A DNA stretch of 7,659 nucleotides from the NCBI GenBank assembly GCA_947258465.1, contig CAMYIQ010000249.1, positions 1 through 7,659 of the forward strand, written 5' to 3'. This DNA is from an uncultured Erythrobacter sp. GTDB taxonomy: Bacteria > Pseudomonadota > Alphaproteobacteria > Sphingomonadales > Sphingomonadaceae. The notes beneath the pieces are model-generated. The model was given only the letters and a program-made list of their open reading frames with translations. It did no database searches and was not told the origin of the DNA. Made by a program: the position numbers and the translations under genes. Below are positions 1-5,501 of this stretch, piece by piece; the first letter of the stretch is position 1, and the number at the start of each line of letters is the position of its first letter.

Positions 1-198
1 AATGCCCCGGGCTTCGTTGATCGGCACGTCTTCATCGATCGCGCGCTGATTGGCGCGGGCGGCAAGTAAAGTCTGATTGTTCCGATAGGCCTGCGTCAGG
101 GCTTCCTGGAGGGTGTCCGCATAGGCCGGTGCGGACAGTGCCAGCGCGCCTACGCTTACCCCCAAAACAAGATTTTTCGAAAACCCTCCGCGACGCAT
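1..198 (-). CDS. tolC: TolC-family outer-membrane efflux protein (N-terminal 66 residues; runs off the window)
   Basis: This is the 5' end of a gene for the outer-membrane channel of type I secretion or RND efflux systems, which works with an inner-membrane pump and a periplasmic adaptor. The visible part starts MRRGGFSKN, then a hydrophobic signal peptide ending APAYA (predicted cleavage after residue 27). The mature N-terminus DTLQEALTQAYRNNQTL followed by LLAARANQRAIDED matches the first helix of TolC proteins (consensus 'L.eAl..Ay.nNp.L.aar...ra.de'). The ATG directly follows the TGA of the upstream gene with no intervening base. A GGAG ribosome binding site (206-209) lies 7 bases upstream, inside that gene's last codons, so translational coupling is likely. 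The remaining roughly 400 residues are outside the window, so substrate and integrity cannot be judged. The family call is from the N-terminus only. Confidence 0.85.
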   Translation of the reverse strand, partial: MRRGGFSKNLVLGVSVGALALSAPAYADTLQEALTQAYRNNQTLLAARANQRAIDEDVPINEARGI

Positions 199-795
199 TC
201 AGAAACTCCAGCTTTGCGGCCGGTCGAATGCGCCGAGCCGCGGGATCCCCATTTCGGCAAGCGGCAACAATGCCAGCGCCTTGCCCGATTTGCGGCCGGT
301 GGCGAGACGGGTGACGCCGCGCTCGACCATGCCGGTTACGATCCGCCCGCCATCCGTCACCAGCTTGGCCAGCGCGGCGGGCACATGTTCGATCGCCCCG
401 TCGACCAGGACGAGCGTGTAGGCGCCCCGCTTTGCGCCATTGGCAGCCTTGTCGGGCGTGACCGTGTCGAGCTTCGCAACCAGCGGCTCGACTAGCGCGG
501 GCAGATAACCGCTCCCGCCGTCGATCACGAGGACGCTGTCGTCCACCGTGGGGCGCGCTTCGGCCAGCATCGCGCCATGAAACAGCGGGGCGGGCAGGAA
601 TCCACCGCTCTCAAGCCGAATCGCGCGGTCCATATAGGCTGTGGCCTTCGCGCCCTCGGGGACGAAATCCTCGCGCGCCACGGTGCCCATGCGTTCGAGC
701 ACGAAATCGTCATTGACGCCGCTGGTTCGCAACTGGCTGTCGAGCATCGCCTTGCGGGCGGCGGCGTAATCGAGGCGGGTAGTGGTCAGGGTCAT
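199..795 (-). CDS. Protein-L-isoaspartate O-methyltransferase-like protein, probably catalytically degenerate
   Basis: This is a 198-residue protein with the PCMT layout. An N-terminal helix region MLDSQLRTSGVNDDFVLERM (18-36) and AREDFVP (40-46) match the family's 'm...qL...gi.d..vl.am..vpRe.FVP', and AY.D (53-56) follows. A Rossmann strand and glycine loop come next (VLVIDGGSGY, 88-97), then VLVDGAIEHVPAAL (129-142) and a C-terminal strand region ending RPQSWSF. PCMTs use S-adenosylmethionine to repair isoaspartyl residues. Two features argue against ordinary activity. The stretch between the glycine loop and the VLVDGA strand is only about 30 residues, roughly half the usual, so the strand carrying the SAM-ribose-binding acid seems missing. 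The usual substrate-site 'ISQP' is replaced by FLPAP. The start at 795 is chosen because a TTG at 840 would lie in the promoter. GGAA (802-805) may be the ribosome binding site. It is cotranscribed and coupled with tolC. Family is confident; activity is doubtful. Confidence 0.85.
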   Translation of the reverse strand: MTLTTTRLDYAAARKAMLDSQLRTSGVNDDFVLERMGTVAREDFVPEGAKATAYMDRAIRLESGGFLPAPLFHGAMLAEARPTVDDSVLVIDGGSGYLPALVEPLVAKLDTVTPDKAANGAKRGAYTLVLVDGAIEHVPAALAKLVTDGGRIVTGMVERGVTRLATGRKSGKALALLPLAEMGIPRLGAFDRPQSWSF

Positions 796-810
796 GGGTC
801 GTTCCGCGAG

Positions 811-829
811 CTGTATTACATCAATAACA
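811..829 (-). promoter_or_regulatory. Leader copy of the ATGTAATACAG element (PCMT-like/tolC side)
   Basis: ATGTAATACAG occupies 821-811 on the minus strand, and the identical 11-mer occurs in the urcA leader (5075-5065). On the plus strand it reads ATTACA-tca-ATAACA (815-829), a degenerate direct repeat with a 9-base period, as might be bound by a tandem OmpR-type regulator. It overlaps the putative -10 box, so it may be no more than promoter sequence. Confidence 0.35.
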
Positions 830-840
830 CGCTTATGCAA
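813..840 (-). promoter_or_regulatory. Putative sigma70-type promoter of the PCMT-like/tolC operon
   Basis: Read on the minus strand, TTGCAT (840-835) and TAATAC (818-813) are separated by 16 bases, a reasonable -35/-10 pair. Transcription would start near 806, leaving a leader of only about 11 bases that still holds GGAA. No transcript data are available, and the short leader makes the exact start uncertain. Confidence 0.45.
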
Positions 841-883
841 GCTCCGGTTGCCTTAGGCGCAAGGCCTTCTGTGGCCAAGCGCT

Positions 884-913
884 TTGACCGATGGCGGCAA
901 ACGCGCCTATCGG
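884..913 (+). promoter_or_regulatory. fumA: Putative promoter of the fumarase gene
   Basis: TTGACC (884-889) and TATCGG (908-913) are spaced by 18 bases (17 if CTATCG is taken as the -10), facing fumA. The -35 is good and the -10 is weak, as is common in GC-rich alphaproteobacteria. The leader would be about 28 bases with GGGA at 934-937. The prediction is by eye only. Confidence 0.4.
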
Positions 914-947
914 GGAGCGCAAATCTGCAACATGGGAATTTGCGGCG

Positions 948-2474
948 ATGAGCGACATGACCGTCATCAGCGAAAACGACTTGATCGAGAGCGTGGCCGA
1001 CGCACTCCAATATATCTCCTATTACCATCCGATGGACTACATCCGCGCGCTGGGTGAGGCCTATGAGGCGGAAAAAGGTCCGGCGGCGAAGGACGCGATC
1101 GCGCAGATCCTCACCAACAGCCGGATGTGCGCCGAGGGGCATCGGCCGATCTGCCAGGACACCGGCATCGTCAACGTCTTCGTCAAATGGGGCATGAACT
1201 GCCGCCTCGATAGCGACCGGTCCTTGCAAGAGGTCGTCGATGAGGGCGTGCGCCGCGCCTATAATCATCCGGACAATAAGCTGCGTGCCTCGATCCTAGC
1301 CGACCCGGCCTTCACCCGCCGCAATACGCGCGACAACACGCCGTCGGTGCTGTCGGTCGAAATGGTGCCAGGCAGCACGGTGAGCATCGATGTGGCCGCG
1401 AAGGGCGGCGGCAGCGAGAACAAGTCGAAGTTCAAGATGATGAACCCGTCGGACAATATCGTCGACTGGGTGATCGAGCAGATCCCGTCGATGGGTGCGG
1501 GCTGGTGCCCGCCGGGCATGCTCGGCATCGGCATTGGCGGCACGGCGGAGCATTGCATGAAGCTCGCCAAGCTGAGCCTGATGGACCCGATCGACATGGG
1601 CCAGTTGAAACAGCGGGGCGCGCAGAACGATATCGAGCAGCTCCGCATCGACATCTTCGATGCCGTCAATGCCATGGGCGTCGGCGCGCAGGGGCTGGGC
1701 GGTTTGTCGACCGTTCTCGACGTGAAAATTCTCGATGCACCCTGCCACGCGGCGGGCAAGCCGGTGGCAATGATTCCCAATTGCGCCGCCACGCGCCACG
1801 CGCATTTCACGCTCGATGGCTCAGGCCCTGCCTATCTCGAACCGCCCAGGCTCGACGAATATCCGCAGGTGACCTGGAAGCCCGATGCGGCAGCCAGGCG
1901 AGTCGATCTCGATGCCCTCACTCCCGAGGAGGTGTCGAGCTGGAAGCATGGCGATCGCCTGCTGCTCTCCGGCAAGATGCTGACCGGGCGCGATGCGGCG
2001 CATAAGCGCATCAAGGACATGCTCGATGCGGGTGAGGAGCTGCCGGTCGATTTCAGGGGCCGGGCCATTTATTATGTCGGCCCGGTCGATCCGGTGATGG
2101 GCGAGGTCGTCGGCCCGGCCGGTCCGACCACCGCCACACGCATGGACAAGTTCACCGAGATGATGCTGGATCTCGGCCTCCTCGCCATGATCGGCAAGGC
2201 GGAACGCGGTCATAACGCGGTCGAGGTCATCTCCAGGTTCAAGGTCGCCTATCTGATGGCGACGGGCGGTGCCGCCTATCTCGTCAGCCGCGCGATCAAG
2301 GGGGCCAAGGTCGTCGCTTTCGAGGATTTGGGGATGGAAGCGATCTACGAATTCGAGGTGGAGGACATGCCGGTTACCGTCGCTGTCGATGCCGCAGGCA
2401 ACAACGTCCACACGCTTGCGCCGGCCGAATGGCGTCGGCGGATCGCCGAAGGGGATCTTGAGCCCGCCGAATAG
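948..2474 (+). CDS. fumA: Fumarate hydratase, class I ([4Fe-4S], oxygen-labile)
   Basis: This 508-residue cytoplasmic TCA-cycle enzyme interconverts fumarate and L-malate. The N-terminal iron-sulfur domain spans about residues 10-285, with the three expected cluster cysteines: C69 (ICQDTG), C187 (GWCPPG) and C279 (PNCAATRHAHF). Their spacings resemble those of E. coli FumA (105/224/318). The C-terminal swivel domain (about 290-490) carries SGKMLTGRDAAH (341-352), GPTTATRMD (392-400) and GKAERG (416-421). These correspond to the substrate-binding Arg, Thr and Lys residues known in class I fumarases. The usual GPTTAGRMD here has Thr for Gly. The length is ordinary for the single-chain form. The start at 948 (MSDMTVISENDLIES) has GGGA 10 bases upstream. 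An in-frame ATG at 891 precedes no ribosome site, overlaps the promoter and gives an unlike-family N-terminus. The upstream gene is divergent; the kinase gene follows on the same strand. All key residues are present, so it is probably active. Class I is confident; the symbol is by analogy. Confidence 0.96.
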   Translation: MSDMTVISENDLIESVADALQYISYYHPMDYIRALGEAYEAEKGPAAKDAIAQILTNSRMCAEGHRPICQDTGIVNVFVKWGMNCRLDSDRSLQEVVDEGVRRAYNHPDNKLRASILADPAFTRRNTRDNTPSVLSVEMVPGSTVSIDVAAKGGGSENKSKFKMMNPSDNIVDWVIEQIPSMGAGWCPPGMLGIGIGGTAEHCMKLAKLSLMDPIDMGQLKQRGAQNDIEQLRIDIFDAVNAMGVGAQGLGGLSTVLDVKILDAPCHAAGKPVAMIPNCAATRHAHFTLDGSGPAYLEPPRLDEYPQVTWKPDAAARRVDLDALTPEEVSSWKHGDRLLLSGKMLTGRDAAHKRIKDMLDAGEELPVDFRGRAIYYVGPVDPVMGEVVGPAGPTTATRMDKFTEMMLDLGLLAMIGKAERGHNAVEVISRFKVAYLMATGGAAYLVSRAIKGAKVVAFEDLGMEAIYEFEVEDMPVTVAVDAAGNNVHTLAPAEWRRRIAEGDLEPAE

Positions 2475-2498
2475 CAGGGCGCTCGACCAACCGCACAA

Positions 2499-2539
2499 CC
2501 CATTCGACCGCCGCGCTGGCAATTGCGCGTGCGAATGGG
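2499..2539 (+). repeat. Two-part inverted repeat between fumA and the histidine kinase gene
   Basis: CCCATTCG (2499-2506) is perfectly complementary to CGAATGGG (2532-2539). Inside it, CGCGC (2512-2516) pairs with GCGCG (2525-2529) around an 8-base loop. The RNA could fold into a 13-pair hairpin with an asymmetric internal loop. No T-run follows, so it is not a classical intrinsic terminator. It could attenuate read-through from fumA, stabilise its 3' end or mask an early start of the kinase gene. Confidence 0.4.
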
Positions 2540-2573
2540 CACATCGCAAAGCGTGTCGATCGATGAACGCCAG

Positions 2574-3776
2574 ATGAATCCGCCCGATGAGCGCCTGCCC
2601 GGCAAAGTTGTCTTTGCTTCGATGGTCGGTCTGTGGCTCTGCTATTTCCTTCTGATCACGCTTCGCGGCGTGGTCGTCGGCCTTGAATTTCAGGATGAGC
2701 TGCTCTGGCGCCGCGCGCTGGTCTGCGTCATCGGCGTCGGGGTGACGGCTCTTTTGTGGCTTTGCCTACGTGCCGTCGAGAACCGGTCGCTGGGCATCAA
2801 GATCGCCGTCGCTCTGATCGCGGCAATGCCAGGGGCGATGATGATCGCCCAGGCCAACCGCTGGATATTCGATTCGATCGAAGCCAAGGTCGAGGAACAG
2901 ATGGGCAAGGAACGGGGCATCGCCCTGCGCCGCGACGATGCCGGAAATCTCCTCATCGACCTCCCGCGCGCTCAGATCGGCGAGGACGTCGAGGAGGCGG
3001 AGCAATCGGTGCCGCAGAGCGTGCTCATCGCGCCCGCGCCCACTTCGCTCGATCAATGGCGGATGACCTTCGATCTTGCGATCGGCCGCTACTTCCTGTT
3101 GCTCGCCTGGGCCGCGCTGTTTCTGGCTCTCCTTGCCGGCGCTCAGGCACGCGCGGCCGAACGCAGGGGGGAGCGGTTTCGCAGTGCCGCGAAGGCGGCG
3201 GAGCTGCGCTCGCTACGTTACCAGGTGAACCCGCATTTCTTGTTCAACACGCTCAACTCGCTTTCCGCCCTGGTTATGACCGGCAAGACCGACCGTGCTG
3301 AGCAGATGATCCAGACGATATCCCGCTTCTACCGTCAAAGTCTGGCCGACGATCCGACTGGCGATGTCGGGCTCGAAGACGAGATCGACCTTCAGGAACA
3401 TTATCTGGAAATTGAATCGGTCCGCTTCCCCGAGCGGTTGAAAGTGAAGGTCGACCTTCCGCCCGAACTGGCCGGCTACAAGGTCCCGGGCATGATTCTG
3501 CAGCCGCTGGTCGAAAATTCGGTGAAATACGGCGTCTCGGCATCGAGCAGGCCAGTGACGATCACCATTGCCGCGCGCGAGGAATATGGGCGGCTCGTGC
3601 TGACCGTCGGCGATGACGGGCCGGGCGCTTCCGGAACCCACGGCTTCGGCATAGGTCTCGCCAATGTCCGCGACCGCCTCGAAGCCCGGTTCGGCAATGC
3701 CGCGACGATTGTTTCCGGACCGTCGCTGACCGGCTACGAGACCGAGCTGAGGATACCGATGGTGAAGCATGGCTGA
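2574..3776 (+). CDS. LytS-like membrane sensor histidine kinase (His_kinase/HATPase family)
   Basis: This 400-residue sensor kinase should autophosphorylate and pass phosphate to the LytTR regulator encoded next to it. Four membrane helices are visible: about 11-32, 47-67, 74-94 and 172-192. They place a charged, acidic loop of about 75 residues (95-170) in the periplasm and the kinase in the cytoplasm. The kinase core has the family's H-box (YQVNPHFLFNTLNSLSALV; His221), N-box LQPLVENSVKYG (Asn315), DDGPG (347-351) and GFGIGLANVRDRL (357-369). This is the PF06580-type His_kinase layout rather than HisKA. No PAS, GAF or 5TM-LytS domain is seen, so the signal is unknown. Its stop overlaps the regulator start by 8 bases, giving coupled translation. 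The start is uncertain: 2574 (MNPPDERLPGK) is chosen because it precedes the first helix closely. ATG 2535 or TTG 2523 would add 13-17 residues but overlap the hairpin. None has a clear Shine-Dalgarno sequence. Confidence 0.92.
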   Translation: MNPPDERLPGKVVFASMVGLWLCYFLLITLRGVVVGLEFQDELLWRRALVCVIGVGVTALLWLCLRAVENRSLGIKIAVALIAAMPGAMMIAQANRWIFDSIEAKVEEQMGKERGIALRRDDAGNLLIDLPRAQIGEDVEEAEQSVPQSVLIAPAPTSLDQWRMTFDLAIGRYFLLLAWAALFLALLAGAQARAAERRGERFRSAAKAAELRSLRYQVNPHFLFNTLNSLSALVMTGKTDRAEQMIQTISRFYRQSLADDPTGDVGLEDEIDLQEHYLEIESVRFPERLKVKVDLPPELAGYKVPGMILQPLVENSVKYGVSASSRPVTITIAAREEYGRLVLTVGDDGPGASGTHGFGIGLANVRDRLEARFGNAATIVSGPSLTGYETELRIPMVKHG

Positions 3777-4518
3777 GGAAGAGACCGAGAAACTCGAGAC
3801 GTTGATTGTCGACGATGAGCCTCTGGCGGTCGAGCGGATGCAGGTCATCTGCTCGAAGATCGCCGAACTGCAGGTCGTCGGCACCGCCAGCGATGGTGCG
3901 CAGGCGCTGCGTCTGGTCGATGCGCTGAAGCCCGACCTCATCTTGCTCGACATGACCATGCCGGAAGTGGACGGAATGTCCGTGGCCAAATCGCTGGCCA
4001 AGAAAGCGGAGCGACCGGCGGTGGTCTTCGTAACCGCGCATGACAATTACGCGGTCGAAGCTTTCGATCTGGATGCCGTCGATTATGTGCTCAAGCCGGT
4101 CAAGCCCGAGCGGCTTGAGCGGGCCGTGGCGCGCGCGATCGCCCGGCGAGGCGAAGGCGAGAGAACGGACAGTTCCTGGCTGGAAGAGCTGTGGATCCCG
4201 CACCGCTCGGAATTGATCCGCATTGCCACCTCCGAAGTCGGCCGGATCGATGCGGAGCGCGACTATGTCCGCCTGCATGTCGGGGAAGGGGAAGCGGCGA
4301 GGACTTATCTTCTCCTGCAGACCATTGCCGGGCTGGAAAAGCGGTTGGACCCCGCGAAATTCATCCGCATTCACCGCTCGACCATTCTTCGCCGAGATCG
4401 CATTACCGGCCTGCGGCATGATGGTCTGGGGGTTTGGTCGGTCGAGCTTGCCGACGGGGAGGCGCTGCGGATCGGCCGAACCTATCTGCCGAAAGTAAAA
4501 GCGATGGCCGGGCGCTAG
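3769..4518 (+). CDS. LytTR-family response regulator (AlgR/LytR-like DNA-binding)
   Basis: This 249-residue transcription factor is the partner of the kinase before it. The receiver domain (about 10-125) has the acidic pair Asp15-Asp16 (LIVDDEPLA), the phosphorylated Asp61 (LILLDMTMPEVDG), Thr89 (FVTAHD) and Lys109 (DYVLKPVKP). A short linker leads to a LytTR DNA-binding domain (about 143-246). Its markers are IDAERDYVRLHV (160-171), FIRIHRSTILRRDRI (198-212) and RIGRTYLPKVK (234-244), all typical of the beta-rich fold that binds paired direct repeats. All phosphorylation residues are intact. The start lies inside the last codons of the kinase gene. The next gene, urcA, converges on it, so this pair ends the transcript. 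Targets are unknown. LytTR regulators often act on neighbouring or envelope genes, so urcA is a candidate, but that is inference. Confidence 0.95.
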   Translation: MAEEETEKLETLIVDDEPLAVERMQVICSKIAELQVVGTASDGAQALRLVDALKPDLILLDMTMPEVDGMSVAKSLAKKAERPAVVFVTAHDNYAVEAFDLDAVDYVLKPVKPERLERAVARAIARRGEGERTDSSWLEELWIPHRSELIRIATSEVGRIDAERDYVRLHVGEGEAARTYLLLQTIAGLEKRLDPAKFIRIHRSTILRRDRITGLRHDGLGVWSVELADGEALRIGRTYLPKVKAMAGR

Positions 4519-4643
4519 AGGCTCGCCCGCCGGTTTTCACCGCCAAACATACTCCACCTGGCAAAGCGTGTCAGAGGCGCGTGCCCGACATGCCGAGCGG
4601 CGGTGCGCATGACCTGCCATCTGTCCGCTTGTATGCGGCCTGC

Positions 4644-4685
4644 AAAAAGGTGACCCCGGCCGGGGGACTGCATCCGGCCGGGGTC
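4644..4685 (-). terminator. Intrinsic terminator of urcA
   Basis: A perfect 12-bp stem (GACCCCGGCCGG, 4652-4663, with its complement 4674-4685) encloses a 10-base loop. On the minus strand it is followed after 3 bases by TTTTT (4648-4644), the classical rho-independent form. It lies 25 bases beyond the urcA stop. The plus strand has no T-run right after the stem, so it may only partly stop the response-regulator transcript coming the other way. Confidence 0.85.
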
Positions 4686-4710
4686 GGTGGTTGGGCGGAC
4701 TGGGGGTTTT

Positions 4711-5004
4711 TCAGCCGCCCAAGGACTGGTTGTCCATAAGGCTTGCGAACTGTGCCTCCGCTTCTGTCTTGGCTTTGCTAACACAGGCGCGAACGGACAG
4801 ATCGGGGATGCGACTTCCGGTAGGTTGGCGATCATATCCGCAAACCTTGCGGGCGGCCTTGTCGATACGCCGTTCGAGAGTCTTCTGCCCTGCGGCGGTG
4901 TCGAGATTGAGATCCTTGTAGGGGATGCTTATCGATTCGGCCTGCGCCGTGGTGGCGGACAGGGCGAGGCCCAGGGCGGCGAGTGTAGCGAGAGGTGTCT
5001 TCAT
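4711..5004 (-). CDS. urcA: UrcA-family small secreted protein
   Basis: This 97-residue exported protein has a signal peptide MKTPLATLAALGLALSATTAQA (cleavage expected after residue 22), leaving a 75-residue mature chain. The mature part has the UrcA-family pattern: a strand IPYKDLNLDTAAGQKTL, the helix ERRIDKAARKVCG (Cys55), and a second cysteine in VRACVSKA (Cys74), probably forming a disulfide. The family is named after the uranium-responsive urcA of Caulobacter crescentus. It is widespread in Caulobacterales and Sphingomonadales, and its biochemical function is not known to me. The start at 5004 has GGAG (5013-5016) 8 bases upstream. The gene is monocistronic, with its own terminator and a leader carrying an ATTACA/TGTAAT repeat, so independent, signal-dependent control is likely. 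Family call is confident; any metal role is only by analogy. Confidence 0.88.
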   Translation of the reverse strand: MKTPLATLAALGLALSATTAQAESISIPYKDLNLDTAAGQKTLERRIDKAARKVCGYDRQPTGSRIPDLSVRACVSKAKTEAEAQFASLMDNQSLGG

Positions 5005-5064
5005 GGTATCATCTCCGGGTCTGCGGCGGGCTTTATCGGTGAGGGGGAGCGCCTGCCGCACCAA

Positions 5065-5090
5065 CTGTATTACATGGCTACACCTGTAAT
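5065..5090 (-). promoter_or_regulatory. urcA: Putative operator/promoter of urcA with ATTACA...TGTAAT inverted repeat
   Basis: On the plus strand ATTACA (5069-5074) and TGTAAT (5085-5090) form an inverted repeat with a 10-base spacer. It overlaps ATGTAATACAG (minus strand, 5075-5065), identical to the element before the PCMT-like/tolC operon. TAATAC (5072-5067) could be the -10. The matching -35 position (TGCGAT or ATGCGA) is poor, as expected for an activator-dependent promoter. The element ends 60 bases before the start codon. Confidence 0.45.
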
Positions 5091-5196
5091 CGCATCTGTC
5101 ATTCGACGGGCGACGGAGCGATCTGACCGGAAGCGTAGAATTGCCGACCAATGGTATTTGGCTATCGGCGGACGACAAGCGTAAGACACTCGTCCC

Positions 5197-5463
5197 ATGT
5201 TGCTCGGTATCATCTTTGTCCTCGGAATCGTGAATTTCGCGATTCACAAGGCCGTTCTCGATTCGGACCATCCCTTGCTCGATACGCTGCCCGCATCTTT
5301 CCGATCGGGTGGAGGGCGATTTGCCCTGGCCTTCGAATTCGTCGTTCTGCTCACGGCGATGCTTCTGGCCGGCCATGGCTGGTCCGCAGCGGCCTGGGCA
5401 TATGGGTTTTACAGCTTGCTCAACGGAATAACCGCGTGGCTGATACTGAATGGCCGTATGTGA
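5197..5463 (+). CDS. Small integral membrane protein of unknown function
   Basis: This is an 88-residue protein that I do not recognise by name. Three hydrophobic segments are visible: LLGIIFVLGIVNFAI (2-16), FALAFEFVVLLTAMLLAGHGW (42-62) and AAAWAYGFYSLLNGITAWLIL (64-84). The loop between the first two is polar (HKAVLDSDHPLLDTLPASFRSGGGR). The last helix contains aromatic residues and Asn76 with Gly77. No catalytic motif is visible. There is no strong Shine-Dalgarno before the ATG; a weak promoter-like pair, TTGCCG/TATCGG with 16-base spacing (5141-5168), lies upstream. It is the first gene before the lipid kinase and phosphoesterase on the same strand, 38 bases from the chosen kinase start. 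A GTG kinase start at 5460 would overlap its stop. A role in membrane or lipid handling is suggested only by position. The regular membrane pattern and tight spacing make it a likely real gene. Confidence 0.75.
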   Translation: MLLGIIFVLGIVNFAIHKAVLDSDHPLLDTLPASFRSGGGRFALAFEFVVLLTAMLLAGHGWSAAAWAYGFYSLLNGITAWLILNGRM

Positions 5464-5501
5464 CTGCGGGAACCGGGCGTGCGTTTCGGCGCTTCATCGT
5501 C

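Noticed and set aside
796..840. TTG start adding 15 residues to the PCMT-like protein
   Set aside because: The TTG is part of the likely -35 box, and the family N-terminus fits the ATG at 795.
891..947. Upstream in-frame ATG extending fumarase by 19 residues
   Set aside because: The extra residues do not resemble fumarase N-termini, there is no ribosome site before 891, and the stretch overlaps the likely promoter. The start at 948 has GGGA at a fair distance.
1505..2005. Long open frames inside fumA on both strands
   Set aside because: The translations are Arg/His/Ala-rich without domains, as expected from shadow frames in a GC-rich gene.
4519..4643. Possible gene or small RNA between the response regulator and the urcA terminator
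   Set aside because: No reading frame with a plausible protein, no promoter and no stable structure was found. Nothing can be supported here.
4693..4720. Hairpin GGGCGG...CCGCCC over the urcA stop codon
   Set aside because: It has a 6-bp stem with a 16-base loop containing a T-run rather than being followed by one. The 12-bp stem just downstream is the real terminator.
5005..5376. Extended reading frame upstream of urcA (minus strand)
   Set aside because: It would bury the signal peptide in the middle of the protein and cover the regulatory leader. The ATG at 5004 has a good GGAG site.
5151..5501. Long N-terminal extension of the lipid kinase
   Set aside because: It runs in another frame through the small membrane protein gene, has low-complexity Arg/Ser-rich translation, and the kinase domain begins right after 5502.
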